Positions 12,101 through 25,967 of a stretch of DNA of 64,000 bases are shown here, piece after piece. This DNA is from Mimachlamys varia. Its lineage: Eukaryota > Mollusca > Bivalvia > Pectinida > Pectinidae. A model generated the notes under the pieces. That model saw nothing but the letters and a program-made list of their open reading frames with translations. It searched no databases and was not told the origin of the DNA. The stretch's first letter is position 1; each line of letters opens with the position of its first letter. The translations under genes were made by a program, and so were the position numbers. Location: contig OX392532.1 of the NCBI GenBank assembly GCA_947623455.1, positions 45,635,058 to 45,699,057 of the forward strand. Direction: 5' to 3'.

Positions 12101-13508
12101 TGTGATACAGTGCGGTGCCCCGTGTATATTGTGAAACAGTGCGGTGCCCTGTGCATATTATGTATATTGTGATACAGTGCGGTGTCCCATGTATATTATG
12201 TATATTGTGATACAGTGCGGTGCCCCGTGTATATTGTGATACAGTGCGGTGCCCTGTGTATATTGTGATACAGTGTGGTGCCCGGTGTATATTGTGATAC
12301 AGTGCGGTGCCACGTGTATATTATGATACAGTGTGGTGCCCTGTGTATATTGTGATACAGTGCGGTGCCCCGTGTATATTGTGATACAGTGCAGTGCCCT
12401 GTGTATATTGTGATAAAGTGCGGTGCCACGTGTATATTATGTATATTGTGATACAGTGCGGTGCCACGTGTATATTATGTATATTGTGATACAGTGCGGT
12501 GCCCTGTGTATATTATGTATATTGTGATACAGTGCGGTGCCCTGTGTATATTATGTATATTGTGATACAGTGCGGTGCCCTGTGTATATTATGTATATTG
12601 TGATACAGTGCGGTGCCCCGTGTATATTACATTTGTATGTATATTGTGATACAGTGCGGTGTCCCGTGTATATTATGTATATTGTGATACAGTGCGGTGC
12701 CCCGTGTATATTATGTATATTGTGATACAGTGCGGTGCCACGTGTATATTGTGTATATTGTGATACAGTGCGGTGCCCCGTGTATATTATGTATATTGTG
12801 ATACAGTGCGGTGCCCCGTGTATATTGTGATACAGTGCGGTGCCCCGTGTATGTTGTGATACAGTGCGGTGCCCCGTGTACATTATATATATTGTGATAC
12901 AGTGCGGTGCCCTGTGTATACTATGTATATTGTGATACAGTGCGGTGCCCCGTGTATATTATGTGTATTGTGATACAGTGCGGTGCCCTGTGTATATTGT
13001 GTATATTGTGATACAGTGCGGTGCCCCGTGTATATTATGTATATTGTGATACAGTGCGGTGCCCCGTGTATATTGTGATACAGTGCAGTGCCCCGTTGAT
13101 ATTATGTATATTGTGATACAGTGCAGTGCCCCGTGTATGTTGTGATACAGTGCGGTGCCCCGTGTATATTATGTATATTGTGATACAGTGCGGTGCCCCG
13201 TGTATATTATGTATAGTGTGATACAGTGCGGTTATGTATGTTGTGATACAGTGCGGTGCCCTGTGTATATTATGATATAGTGTGGTGCCCTGTGTATATT
13301 ATGTATATTGTGATACAGTGCGGTGCCCCGTGTATATTGTGATACAGTGGGGTGCCCCGTGTATATGTTGATACAGTGCGGTACCCCGTGTATATTATGT
13401 ATATTGTGATACAGTGCGGTGCCTTGTGTATATTATGTATATTGTGATACAGTGCGGTGCCCCGTGTATATTGTGAAATAGTGCGGTGCCACGTGCCCTG
13501 TGTATATC

Positions 13509-13998
13509 GGCTTTGCCGAGGGTTTTGCCAAATTTGAAAATGCCGAGGGTGGAATTTCCCTATCTTACACCTTTGGTCATGAAAGAGTATTTTTCTCTCA
13601 TTTCAACTACCTGAATAAGCTCAAAAACCATGAAAATATTTTGACTGGCCACCATATTGAAAAGATCAATTTTTTCCTTGATTTTTTTTGACGAATACAA
13701 ATGATACAGCGAGATCGAGCATACCCCATATTTGCAAACGTAGTTTGCTCAGAAAAAATAATCTGAGCTTTCTAATGTACACGGTTAAAATATCGTGAAA
13801 GGTTTTAATTTCATCACGTCGCCATTTTTCTTTTTTCGGCATCAGATTTTACCGAACTCGTGACGTCACGACATTGTTGCGCCATTGTGACGTCACGCCG
13901 TGGCTGTATTGCATGGGTAGGTGTGTAATACAACCACAGCGATCATAGGTGTATTGCCCTGGACAGGCCAGTATTACACACCTAGAAATGAGAGAAAT
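13509..13998. mobile_element. Foldback element copy C, 5'-truncated at hairpin tip (490 bp)
   Basis: It begins at ggctttgccgagg, the tip of the hairpin in full copies, so the whole left arm is missing. The upstream junction reads gccctgtgtatatc. The rest, through gaaatgagagaaat, is colinear with full copies. It carries the A-type variants (eight Ts, ggct present). Two intact TGACGTCA sites lie at 13861-13868 and 13888-13895. The 93-aa minus frame is broken by the extra T. A 63-aa plus ORF starting in the upstream array is a chance fusion. Confidence 0.87.
13861..13895. promoter_or_regulatory. Paired CRE-like palindromes (type example)
   Basis: Two exact TGACGTCA octamers, the consensus for CREB/ATF bZIP factors, lie with centres 27 bp apart (13861-13868 and 13888-13895), separated by cgacattgttgcgccattg. 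The first is embedded in the 12-bp palindrome cgtgacgtcacg. The pair is present in nine of the ten element copies; copy A keeps the first and has TGAGGTCA as the second. The match to the consensus is direct observation. Binding or promoter activity is inference. Confidence 0.4.
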
Positions 13999-15211
13999 TG
14001 TGATACAGTGCGGTGCCCCGTGTATATTGTGAAACAGTGCGGTGCCCTGTGTATATTATGTATATTGTGATACAGTGCGGTGCCCCGTGTATATTATGTA
14101 TATTGTGATACAGTGCGGTGCCCCGTGTATATTGTGATACAGTGCGGTGCCCTGTGTATATTGTGATACAGTGTGGTGCCCTGTGTATATTGTGATACAG
14201 TGTGGTGCCCCGTGTATATTGTAATACAGTGCGGTGCCACGTGTATATTGTGATAAAGTGCGGTGCCCCGTGTATATTGTGATACAGTGCGGTGTCCCAT
14301 GTATATTATTTATGTTGTGATACAGTGCGGTGCCCCGTATATATTGTGATACAGTGCGGTGCCCTGTGTATATTGTGATACAGTGTGGTGCCCCGTGTAT
14401 ATTGTAATACAGTGCGGTGCCACGTGTATATTGTGATAAAGTGCGGTGCCCCGTGTATATTGTGATACAGTGCGGTGCCCCGTGTATATTATGTATATTG
14501 TGATACAGTGCGGTGCCCTGTGTATATTATGTATATTGTGATACAGTGCGGTGTCCCATGTATATTATGTATATTGTGATACAGTGCGGTGCCCCGTGTA
14601 TATTATGTATATTGTGATACAGTGCGGTGTCCCGTGTATATTATGTTATTGTGATACAGTGCGGTGTCCCATGTATATTATGTATATTGTGATACAGTGC
14701 GGTGCCCCGTGTATATTATGTATATTGTGATACAGTGCGGTGTCCCATGTTTATTATGTATATTGTGATACAGTGCGGTGCCCCGTGTATATTGTGATAC
14801 AGTGCGGTGCCCTGTGTATATTGTGATACAGTGTGGTGCCCCGTGTATATTGTGATACAGTGCGGTGTCCCATGTATATTATGTATATTATAATACAGTG
14901 CGGTGCCCCGTGTATATTATGTATATTGTGATACAGTGCGGTGCCCCGTGTAGATTATGTATATTGTGATACAGTGCGGTGTCCCATGTATATTATGTAT
15001 ATTGTGATACAGTGCGGTGCCCCGTGTAGAGTATGTATATTGTGATACAGTGCGGTGCCCCGTTTATATTGTGATACAGTGCGGTGCCCCGTGTAGAGTA
15101 TGTATATTGTGATACAGTGCGGTGCCCCGTGTATATTGTGATACAGTGCGGTGCCCTGTGCATATTATGTTTATTGTGATACAGTGCGGTGCCCCGTGCA
15201 TATTATGTATT

Positions 15212-15772
15212 ATAAGACTCTTTCATGACCAGAGGTGTAAGATAGGGAAATTCTACCCGAGGGGTTTTCAAATTTGGTAAAACCCGAGGCTTTGCCGAGG
15301 GTTTTGCCAAATTTGAAAATCCCGAGGGTGGAATTTCCCTATCTTACACCTTTGGTCATGAAAGAGTATTTTTCTCTCATTTCAACTACCTGAATAAGCT
15401 CAAAAACCATGAAAATACTTTGACTGGCCACTATTTTGAAAATATCAATTTTTTCCTTGATTTTTTTGACGAAAACAAATGATACAGCGAGATCGAGCAT
15501 ACCCCATATTTGCAAACGTAGTTTGCTCAGAAAAAATAATCTGAGCTTTCTAATGTACACGGTTAAAATATCGTGAAAGGTTTTAATTTCATCACGTCGC
15601 CATTTTTCTTTTTTCGGCATCAGATTTTACCGAACTCGTGACGTCACGACATTGTTGCGCCATTGTGACGTCACGCCGTGTATTGCATGGGTAGGTGTGT
15701 AATACAACCACAGCGATCACAGGTGTATTGCCCTGGACAGGCCAGTATTACACACCTAGAAATGAGAGAAAT
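15212..15772. mobile_element. Foldback element copy D, full length (561 bp)
   Basis: B-type copy with the hairpin at 15217-15367, TGACGTCA at 15639-15646 and 15666-15673, and the 93-aa minus-strand ORF at 15339-15620. It lies within the 2.28-kb tandem duplication, whose partner copy is at 17452. The two differ by one or two bases that I can see. Confidence 0.88.
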
Positions 15773-17451
15773 TGTGATACAGTGCGGTGCCCCGTGTATA
15801 TTGTGAAACAGTGCGGTGCCCTGTGCATATTATGTATATTGTGATACAGTGCGGTGTCCCATGTATATTATGTATATTGTGATACAGTGCGGTGCCCCGT
15901 GTATATTGTGATACAGTGCGGTGCCCTGTGTATATTGTGATACAGTGTGGTGCCCGGTGTATATTGTGATACAGTGCGGTGCCACGTGTATATTATGATA
16001 CAGTGTGGTGCCCTGTGTATATTGTGATACAGTGCGGTGCCCCGTGTATATTGTGATACAGTGCAGTGCCCTGTGTATATTGTGATAAAGTGCGGTGCCA
16101 CGTGTATATTATGTATATTGTGATACAGTGCGGTGCCACGTGTATATTATGTATATTGTGATACAGTGCGGTGCCCTGTGTATATTATGTATATTGTGAT
16201 ACAGTGCGGTGCCCTGTGTATATTATGTATATTGTGATACAGTGCGGTGCCCTGTGTATATTATGTATATTGTGATACAGTGCCCTGCCCCGTGTATATT
16301 ACATTTGTATGTATATTGTGATACAGTGCGGTGTCCCGTGTATATTATGTATATTGTGATACAGTGCGGTGCCCCGTGTATATTATGTATATTGTGATAC
16401 AGTGCGGTGCCACGTGTATATTGTGTATATTGTGATACAGTGCGGTGCCCCGTGTATATTATGTATATTGTGATACAGTGCGGTGCCCCGTGTATATTGT
16501 AATACAGTGCGGTGCCACGTGTATATTGTGATAAAGTGCGGTGCCCCGTGTATATTGTGATACAGTGCGGTGTCCCATGTATATTATTTATGTTGTGATA
16601 CAGTGCGGTGCCCCGTATATATTGTGATACAGTGCGGTGCCCTGTGTATATTGTGATACAGTGTGGTGCCCCGTGTATATTGTAATACAGTGCGGTGCCA
16701 CGTGTATATTGTGATAAAGTGCGGTGCCCCGTGTATATTGTGATACAGTGCGGTGCCCCGTGTATATTATGTATATTGTGATACAGTGCGGTGCCCTGTG
16801 TATATTATGTATATTGTGATACAGTGCGGTGTCCCATGTATATTATGTATATTGTGATACAGTGCGGTGCCCCGTGTATATTATGTATATTGTGATACAG
16901 TGCGGTGTCCCGTGTATATTATGTTATTGTGATACAGTGCGGTGTCCCATGTATATTATGTATATTGTGATACAGTGCGGTGCCCCGTGTATATTATGTA
17001 TATTGTGATACAGTGCGGTGTCCCATGTTTATTATGTATATTGTGATACAGTGCGGTGCCCCGTGTATATTGTGATACAGTGCGGTGCCCTGTGTATATT
17101 GTGATACAGTGTGGTGCCCCGTGTATATTGTGATACAGTGCGGTGTCCCATGTATATTATGTATATTATAATACAGTGCGGTGCCCCGTGTATATTATGT
17201 ATATTGTGATACAGTGCGGTGCCCCATGTATATTATGTATATTGTGATACAGTGCGGTGCCCCGTGTAGAGTATGTATATTGTGATACAGTGCGGTGCCC
17301 CGTTTATATTGTGATACAGTGCGGTGCCCCGTGTAGAGTATGTATATTGTGATACAGTGCGGTGCCCCGTGTATATTGTGATACAGTGCGGTGCCCTGTG
17401 CATATTATGTTTATTGTGATACAGTGCGGTGCCCCGTGCATATTATGTATT

Positions 17452-18012
17452 ATAAGACTCTTTCATGACCAGAGGTGTAAGATAGGGAAATTCTACCCGA
17501 GGGGTTTTCAAATTTGGTAAAACCCGAGGCTTTGCCGAGGGTTTTGCCAAATTTGAAAATCCCGAGGGTGGAATTTCCCTATCTTATACCTTTGGTCATG
17601 AAAGAGTATTTTTCTCTCATTTCAACTACCTGAATAAGCTCAAAAACCATGAAAATACTTTGACTGGCCACTATTTTGAAAATATCAATTTTTTCCTTGA
17701 TTTTTTTGACGAAAACAAATGATACAGCGAGATCGAGCATACCCCATATTTGCAAACGTAGTTTGCTCAGAAAAAATAATCTGAGCTTTCTAATGTACAC
17801 GGTTAAAATATCGTGAAAGGTTTTAATTTCATCACGTCGCCATTTTTCTTTTTTCGGCATCAGATTTTACCGAACTCGTGACGTCACGACATTGTTGCGC
17901 CATTGTGACGTCACGCCGTGTATTGCATGGGTAGGTGTGTAATACAACCACAGCGATCACAGGTGTATTGCCCTGGACAGGCCAGTATTACACACCTAGA
18001 AATGAGAGAAAT
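17452..18012. mobile_element. Foldback element copy E, full length (561 bp)
   Basis: B-type copy with the hairpin at 17457-17607, TGACGTCA at 17879-17886 and 17906-17913, and the minus-strand ORF at 17579-17860. It is a near-identical partner of the copy at 15212. One visible difference is cttatacc instead of cttacacc in the right hairpin arm, which changes the ORF's penultimate residue. Confidence 0.88.
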
Positions 18013-18040
18013 TGTGATACAGTGCGGTGCCCCGTGTATA

Positions 18041-21000
18041 TTGTGAAACAGTGCGGTGCCCTGTGCATATTATGTATATTGTGATACAGTGCGGTGTCCC
18101 ATGTATATTATGTATATTGTGATACAGTGCGGTGCCCCGTGTATATTGTGATACAGTGCGGTGCCCTGTGTATATTGTGATACAGTGTGGTGCCCGGTGT
18201 ATATTGTGATACAGTGCGGTGCCACGTGTATATTATGATACAGTGTGGTGCCCTGTGTATATTGTGATACAGTGCGGTGCCCCGTGTATATTGTGATACA
18301 GTGCAGTGCCCTGTGTATATTGTGATAAAGTGCGGTGCCCTGTGTATATTATGTATATTGTGATACAGTGCGGTGCCACGTGTATATTATGTATATTGTG
18401 ATACAGTGCGGTGCCCTGTGTATATTATGTATATTGTGATACAGTGCGGTGCCCTGTGTATATTATGTATATTGTGATACAGTGCGGTGCCCTGTGTATA
18501 TTATGTATATTGTGATACAGTGCCCTGCCCCGTGTATATTACATTTGTATGTATATTGTGATACAGTGCGGTGTCCCGTGTATATTATGTATATTGTGAT
18601 ACAGTGCGGTGCCCCGTGTATATTATGTATATTGTGATACAGTGCGGTGCCACGTGTATATTGTGTATATTGTGATACAGTGCGGTGCCCCGTGTATATT
18701 ATGTATATTGTGATACAGTGCGGTGCCCCGTGTATATTGTGATACAGTGCGGTGCCCCGTGTATGTTGTGATACAGTGCGGTGCCCTGTGTATATTGTGA
18801 TACAGTGTGGTGCCCCGTGTATATTGTGATACAGTGCGGTGCCACGTGTATATTATGATACAGTGTGGTGCCCTGTGTATATTGTGATACAGTGCGGTGC
18901 CCCGTGTATATTGTGATACAGTGCGGTGCCCTGTGTATATTGTGATAAAGTGCGGTGCCCTGTGTATATTATGTATATTGTGATACAGTGCGGTGCCACG
19001 TGTATATTATGTATATTGTGATACAGTGCGGTGCCCTGTGTATATTATGTATATTTTGATACAGTGCGGTGTCCCATGTATATTATGTATGTTGTGATAC
19101 AGTGCGGTGCCCCGTGTATATTGTGATACAGTGCGGTGCCCCGTGTATATTATGTATATTGTTATAAAGTGCGGTGCCCCGTGTATATTATGATACAGTG
19201 CGGTGCCCTGTGTATATTATGTATATTTTGATACAGTGCGGTGTCCCATGTATATTATGTATGTTGTGATACAGTGCGGTGCCCCGTGTATATTGTGAAA
19301 CAGTGCGGTGCCCTGTGTATATTATGTATATTGTGATACAGTGCGGTGCCCCGTGTATATTATGTATATTTTGATACAGTGCGGTGTCCCATGTATATTA
19401 TGTATGTTGTGATACAGTGCGGTGCCCCGTGTATATTGTGAAACAGTGCGGTGCCCTGTGTATATTATGTATATTGTGATACAGTGCGGTGCCCCGTGTA
19501 TATTATGTATATTGTGATACAGTGCGGTGCCCCGTGTATATTACATTTGTATGTATATTGTGATACAGTGCGGTGTCCCGTGTATATTATGTATATTGTG
19601 ATACAGTGCGGTGCCCCGTGTATATTATGTATATTGTGATACAGTGCGGTGCCCCGTGTATATTACATTTGTATGTATATTGTGATACAGTGTGGTGCCC
19701 CGTGTATATTATGTATATTGTGATACAGTGCGGTGCCCCGTGTATATTATGTATATTGTGATACAGTGCGGTGCCCCGTGTATATTGTGATACAGTGCGG
19801 TGCCCCGTGTATGTTGTGATACAGTGCGGTGCCCCGTGTATATTACATTTGTATGTATATTGTGATACAGTGTGGTGCCCCGTGTATATTATGTATATTG
19901 TGATACAGTGTGGTGCCCCGTGTACATTATATATATTGTGAAACAGTGCGGTGCCCTGTGCATATTATGTATATTGTGATACAGTGCGGTGTCCCATGTA
20001 TATTATGTATATTGTGATACAGTGCGGTGCCCCGTGTATATTGTGATACAGTGCGGTGCCCTGTGTATATTGTGATACAGTGTGGTGCCCGGTGTATATT
20101 GTGATACAGTGCGGTGCCACGTGTATATTATGATACAGTGTGGTGCCCTGTGTATATTGTGATACAGTGCGGTGCCCCGTGTATATTGTGATACAGTGCA
20201 GTGCCCTGTCTATATTGTGATAAAGTGCGGTGCCCTGTGTATATTATGTATATTGTGATACAGTGCGGTGCGACGTGTATATTATGTATATTGTGATACA
20301 GTGCGGTGCCCTGTGTATATTATGTATATTGTGATACAGTGCGGTGCCCTGTGTATATTATGTATATTGTGATACAGTGCGGTGCCCTGTGTATATTATG
20401 TATATTGTGATACAGTGCCCTGCCCCGTGTATATTACATTTGTATGTATATTGTGATACAGTGCGGTGTCCCGTGTATATTATGTATATTGTGATACAGT
20501 GCGGTGCCCCGTGTATATTATGTATATTGTGATACAGTGCGGTGCCACGTGTATATTGTGTATATTGTGATACAGTGCGGTGCCCCGTGTATATTATGTA
20601 TATTGTGATACAGTGCGGTGCCCCGTGTATATTGTGATACAGTGCGGTGCCCCGTGTATGTTGTGATACAGTGCGGTGCCCTGTGTATATTGTGATACAG
20701 TGTGGTGCCCCGTGTATATTGTGATACAGTGCGGTGCCACGTGTATATTATGATACAGTGTGGTGCCCTGTGTATATTGTGATACAGTGCGGTGCCCCGT
20801 GTATATTGTGATACAGTGCGGTGCCCTGTGTATATTGTGATAAAGTGCGGTGCCCTGTGTATATTATGTATATTGTGATACAGTGCGGTGCCACGTGTAT
20901 ATTATGTATATTGTGATACAGTGCGGTGCCCTGTGTATATTATGTATATTTTGATACTGTGCGGTGTCCCATGTATATTATGTATGTTGTGATACAGTGC

Positions 21001-21830
21001 GGTGCCCCGTGTATATTGTGATACAGTGCGGTGCCCCGTGTATATTATGTATATTGTTATAAAGTGCGGTGCCCCGTGTATATTATGATACAGTGCGGTG
21101 CCCTGTGTATATTATGTATATTTTGATACAGTGCGGTGTCCCATGTATATTATGTATGTTGTGATACAGTGCGGTGCCCCGTGTATATTGTGAAACAGTG
21201 CGGTGCCCTGTGTATATTATGTATATTGTGATACAGTGCGGTGCCCCGTGTATATTATGTATATTTTGATACAGTGCGGTGTCCCATGTATATTATGTAT
21301 GTTGTGATACAGTGCGGTGCCCCGTGTATATTGTGAAACAGTGCGGTGCCCTGTGTATATTATGTATATTGTGATACAGTGCGGTGCCCCGTGTATATTA
21401 TGTATATTGTGATACAGTGCGGTGCCCCGTGTATATTACATTTGTATGTATATTGTGATACAGTGCGGTGTCCCGTGTATATTATGTATATTGTGATACA
21501 GTGCGGTGCCCCGTGTATATTATGTATATTGTGATACAGTGCGGTGCCCCGTGTATATTACATTTGTATGTATATTGTGATACAGTGTGGTGCCCCGTGT
21601 ATATTATGTATATTGTGATACAGTGCGGTGCCCCGTGTATATTATGTATATTGTGATACAGTGCGGTGCCCCGTGTATATTGTGATACAGTGCGGTGCCC
21701 CGTGTATGTTGTGATACAGTGCGGTGCCACGTGTATATTACATTTGTATGTATATTGTGATACAGTGTGGTGCCCCGTGTATATTATGTATATTGTGATA
21801 CAGTGTGGTGCCCCGTGTACATTATATATA
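18041..21830. repeat. 1895-bp tandem duplication without element
   Basis: Copies are 18041-19935 and 19936-21830, both beginning ttgtgaaacagtgcggtgcc. Offsets of 1895 bp hold throughout, for example for the 46-bp monomers near 18541 and 20436. Visible differences are single bases: gtgccacg/gtgcgacg near 20270, ctgtgtat/ctgtctat near 20209, gatacagt/gatactgt near 20955, and gccccg/gccacg near 21727. Confidence 0.87.
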
Positions 21831-22447
21831 TTGTGATACAGTGCGGTGCCCTGTGTATACTATGTATATTGTGATACAGTGCGGTGCCCCGTGTATATTA
21901 TGTATATTGTGATACAGTGCGGTGCCCTGTGTATATTGTGTATATTGTGATACAGTGCAGTGCCCCGTGTATATTATGTATATTGTGATACAGTGCCCTG
22001 CCCCGTGTATATTGTGATACAGTGCAGTGCCCCGTTGATATTATGTATATTGTGATACAGTGCAGTGCCCCGTGTATGTGATGATACAGTGCGGTGCCCC
22101 GTGTATATTATGTATATTGTGATACAGTGCGGTGCCCCGTGTATATTATGTATAGTGTGATACAGTGCGGTTATGTATGTTGTGATACAGTGCGGTGCCC
22201 TGTGTATATTATGATATAGTGTGGTGCCCTGTGTATATTATGTATATTGTGATACAGTGCGGTGCCCCGTGTATATTGTGATACAGTGGGGTGCCCCGTG
22301 TATATGTTGATACAGTGCGGTACCCCGTGTATATTATGTATATTGTGATACAGTGCGGTGCCTTGTGTATATTATGTATATTGTGATACAGTGCGGTGCC
22401 CCGTGTATATTGTGAAATAGTGCGGTGCCACGTGCCCTGTGTATATC

Positions 22448-22937
22448 GGCTTTGCCGAGGGTTTTGCCAAATTTGAAAATGCCGAGGGTGGAATTTCCCT
22501 ATCTTACACCTTTGGTCATGAAAGAGTATTTTTCTCTCATTTCAACTACCTGAATAAGCTCAAAAACCATGAAAATATTTTGACTGGCCACCATTTTGAA
22601 AATATCAATTTTTTCCTTGATTTTTTTTGACGAATACAAATGATACAGCGAGATCGAGCATACCCCATATTTGCAAACGTAGTTTGCTCAGAAAAAATAA
22701 TCTGAGCTTTCTAATGTACACGGTTAAAATATCGTGAAAGGTTTTAATTTCATCACGTCGCCATTTTTCTTTTTTCGGCATCAGATTTTACCGAACTCGT
22801 GACGTCACGACATTGTTGCGCCATTGTGACGTCACGCCGTGGCTGTATTGCATGGGTAGGTGTGTAATACAACCACAGCGATCATAGGTGTATTGCCCTG
22901 GACAGGCCAGTATTACACACCTAGAAATGAGAGAAAT
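22448..22937. mobile_element. Foldback element copy F, 5'-truncated (490 bp)
   Basis: It has the same hairpin-tip breakpoint and the same upstream junction as the copy at 13509. TGACGTCA lies at 22800-22807 and 22827-22834. It is part of the first copy of the 3520-bp duplication. Confidence 0.87.
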
Positions 22938-25900
22938 TGTGATACAGTGCGGTGCCCCGTGTATATTGTGAAACAGTGCGGTGCCCTGTGTATATTATGT
23001 ATATTTTGATACAGTGCGGTGTCCCATGTATATTATGTATGTTGTGATACAGTGCGGTGCCCCGTGTATATTGTGAAACAGTGCGGTGCCCTGTGTATAT
23101 TATGTATATTGTGATACAGTGCGGTGCCCCGTGTATATTATGTATATTTTGATACAGTGCGGTGTCCCATGTATATTATGTATGTTTTGATACAGTGCGG
23201 TGCCCCGTGTATATTGTGAAACAGTGCGGTGCCCTGTGTATATTATGTATATTGTGATACAGTGCGGTGCCCCGTGTATATTATGTATATTGTGATACAG
23301 TGCGGTGCCCCGTGTATATTATGTATATTGTGATACAGTGCGGTGCCCCGTGTATATTACATTTGTATGTATATTGTGATACAGTGCGGTGTCCCGTGTA
23401 TATTATGTATATTGTGATACAGTGCGGTGCCCCGTGTATATTATGTATATTGTGATACAGTGCGGTGCCCCGTGTATATTACATTTGTATGTATATTGTG
23501 ATACAGTGTGGTGCCCCGTGTATATTATGTATATTGTGATACAGTGCGGTGCCCCGTGTATATTATGTATATTGTGATACAGTGCGGTGCCCCGTGTATA
23601 TTATGTATATTGTGATACAGTGCGGTGCCCCGTGTATATTGTGATACAGTGCGGTGCCCCGTGTATATTGTGTATATTGTGATACAGTGCGGTGCCCCGT
23701 GTATATTGTGATACAGTGCAGTGCCCTGTCTATATTGTGATAAAGTGCGGTGCCCTGTGTATATTATGTATATTGTGATACAGTGCGGTGCGACGTGTAT
23801 ATTATGTATATTGTGATACAGTGCGGTGCCCTGTGTATATTATGTATATTGTGATACAGTGCGGTGCCCTGTGTATATTATGTATATTGTGATACAGTGC
23901 GGTGCCCTGTGTATATTATGTATATTGTGATACAGTGCCCTGCCCCGTGTATATTACATTTGTATGTATATTGTGATACAGTGCGGTGTCCCGTGTATAT
24001 TATGTATATTGTGATACAGTGCGGTGCCCCGTGTATATTATGTATATTGTGATACAGTGCGGTGCCACGTGTATATTGTGTATATTGTGATACAGTGCGG
24101 TGCCCCGTGTATATTATGTATATTGTGATACAGTGCGGTGCCCCGTGTATATTGTGATACAGTGCGGTGCCCCGTGTATGTTGTGATACAGTGCGGTGCC
24201 CTGTGTATATTGTGATACAGTGTGGTGCCCCGTGTATATTGTGATACAGTGCGGTGCCACGTGTATATTATGATACAGTGTGGTGCCCTGTGTATATTGT
24301 GATACAGTGCGGTGCCCCGTGTATATTGTGATACAGTGCGGTGCCCTGTGTATATTGTGATAAAGTGCGGTGCCCTGTGTATATTATGTATATTGTGATA
24401 CAGTGCGGTGCCACGTGTATATTATGTATATTGTGATACAGTGCGGTGCCCTGTGTATATTATGTATATTTTGATACTGTGCGGTGTCCCATGTATATTA
24501 TGTATGTTGTGATACAGTGCGGTGCCCCGTGTATATTGTGATACAGTGCGGTGCCCCGTGTATATTATGTATATTGTTATAAAGTGCGGTGCCCCGTGTA
24601 TATTATGATACAGTGCGGTGCCCTGTGTATATTATGTATATTTTGATACAGTGCGGTGTCCCATGTATATTATGTATGTTGTGATACAGTGCGGTGCCCC
24701 GTGTATATTGTGAAACAGTGCGGTGCCCTGTGTATATTATGTATATTGTGATACAGTGCGGTGCCCCGTGTATATTATGTATATTTTGATACAGTGCGGT
24801 GTCCCATGTATATTATGTATGTTGTGATACAGTGCGGTGCCCCGTGTATATTGTGAAACAGTGCGGTGCCCTGTGTATATTATGTATATTGTGATACAGT
24901 GCGGTGCCCCGTGTATATTATGTATATTGTGATACAGTGCGGTGCCCCGTGTATATTACATTTGTATGTATATTGTGATACAGTGCGGTGTCCCGTGTAT
25001 ATTATGTATATTGTGATACAGTGCGGTGCCCCGTGTATATTATGTATATTGTGATACAGTGCGGTGCCCCGTGTATATTACATTTGTATGTATATTGTGA
25101 TACAGTGTGGTGCCCCGTGTATATTATGTATATTGTGATACAGTGCGGTGCCCCGTGTATATTATGTATATTGTGATACAGTGCGGTGCCCCGTGTATAT
25201 TGTGATACAGTGCGGTGCCCCGTGTATGTTGTGATACAGTGCGGTGCCACGTGTATATTACATTTGTATGTATATTGTGATACAGTGTGGTGCCCCGTGT
25301 ATATTATGTATATTGTGATACAGTGTGGTGCCCCGTGTACATTATATATATTGTGATACAGTGCGGTGCCCTGTGTATACTATGTATATTGTGATACAGT
25401 GCGGTGCCCCGTGTATATTATGTATATTGTGATACAGTGCGGTGCCCTGTGTATATTGTGTATATTGTGATACAGTGCAGTGCCCCGTGTATATTATGTA
25501 TATTGTGATACAGTGCCCTGCCCCGTGTATATTGTGATACAGTGCAGTGCCCCGTTGATATTATGTATATTGTGATACAGTGCAGTGCCCCGTGTATGTG
25601 ATGATACAGTGCGGTGCCCCGTGTATATTATGTATATTGTGATACAGTGCGGTGCCCCGTGTATATTATGTATAGTGTGATACAGTGCGGTTATGTATGT
25701 TGTGATACAGTGCGGTGCCCTGTGTATATTATGATATAGTGTGGTGCCCTGTGTATATTATGTATATTGTGATACAGTGCGGTGCCCCGTGTATATTGTG
25801 ATACAGTGGGGTGCCCCGTGTATATGTTGATACAGTGCGGTACCCCGTGTATATTATGTATATTGTGATACAGTGCGGTGCCTTGTGTATATTATGTATA

Positions 25901-25967
25901 TTGTGATACAGTGCGGTGCCCCGTGTATATTGTGAAATAGTGCGGTGCCACGTGCCCTGTGTATATC

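Larger units (their letters stand above)
14221..18738. repeat. 2.28-kb tandem segmental duplication
   Basis: The block 14221-16498 is repeated at 16499-18738. Both begin gtaatacagtgcggtgccac, contain one full foldback element and follow the same monomer order. The offset is 2278 bp at the start and 2240 bp from the element onward. The second copy lacks exactly one 38-bp monomer, near 17221, relative to about 14950-14988. The only other differences I found are scattered single bases. Confidence 0.85.

Noticed and set aside
13500..13691. 63-aa plus ORF starting MYIGFAEGFAKFENAEGG in truncated element copies
   Set aside because: Its start lies in the upstream satellite and it exists only because of the truncation junction. 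No such frame begins in full copies.
19451..19761. Repeated 62-aa ORFs (MPCVYYVYCDTVRCPVYIM type) as a gene family
   Set aside because: They coincide with the 46+38+38-bp trimers of the satellite and begin and end inside monomers.
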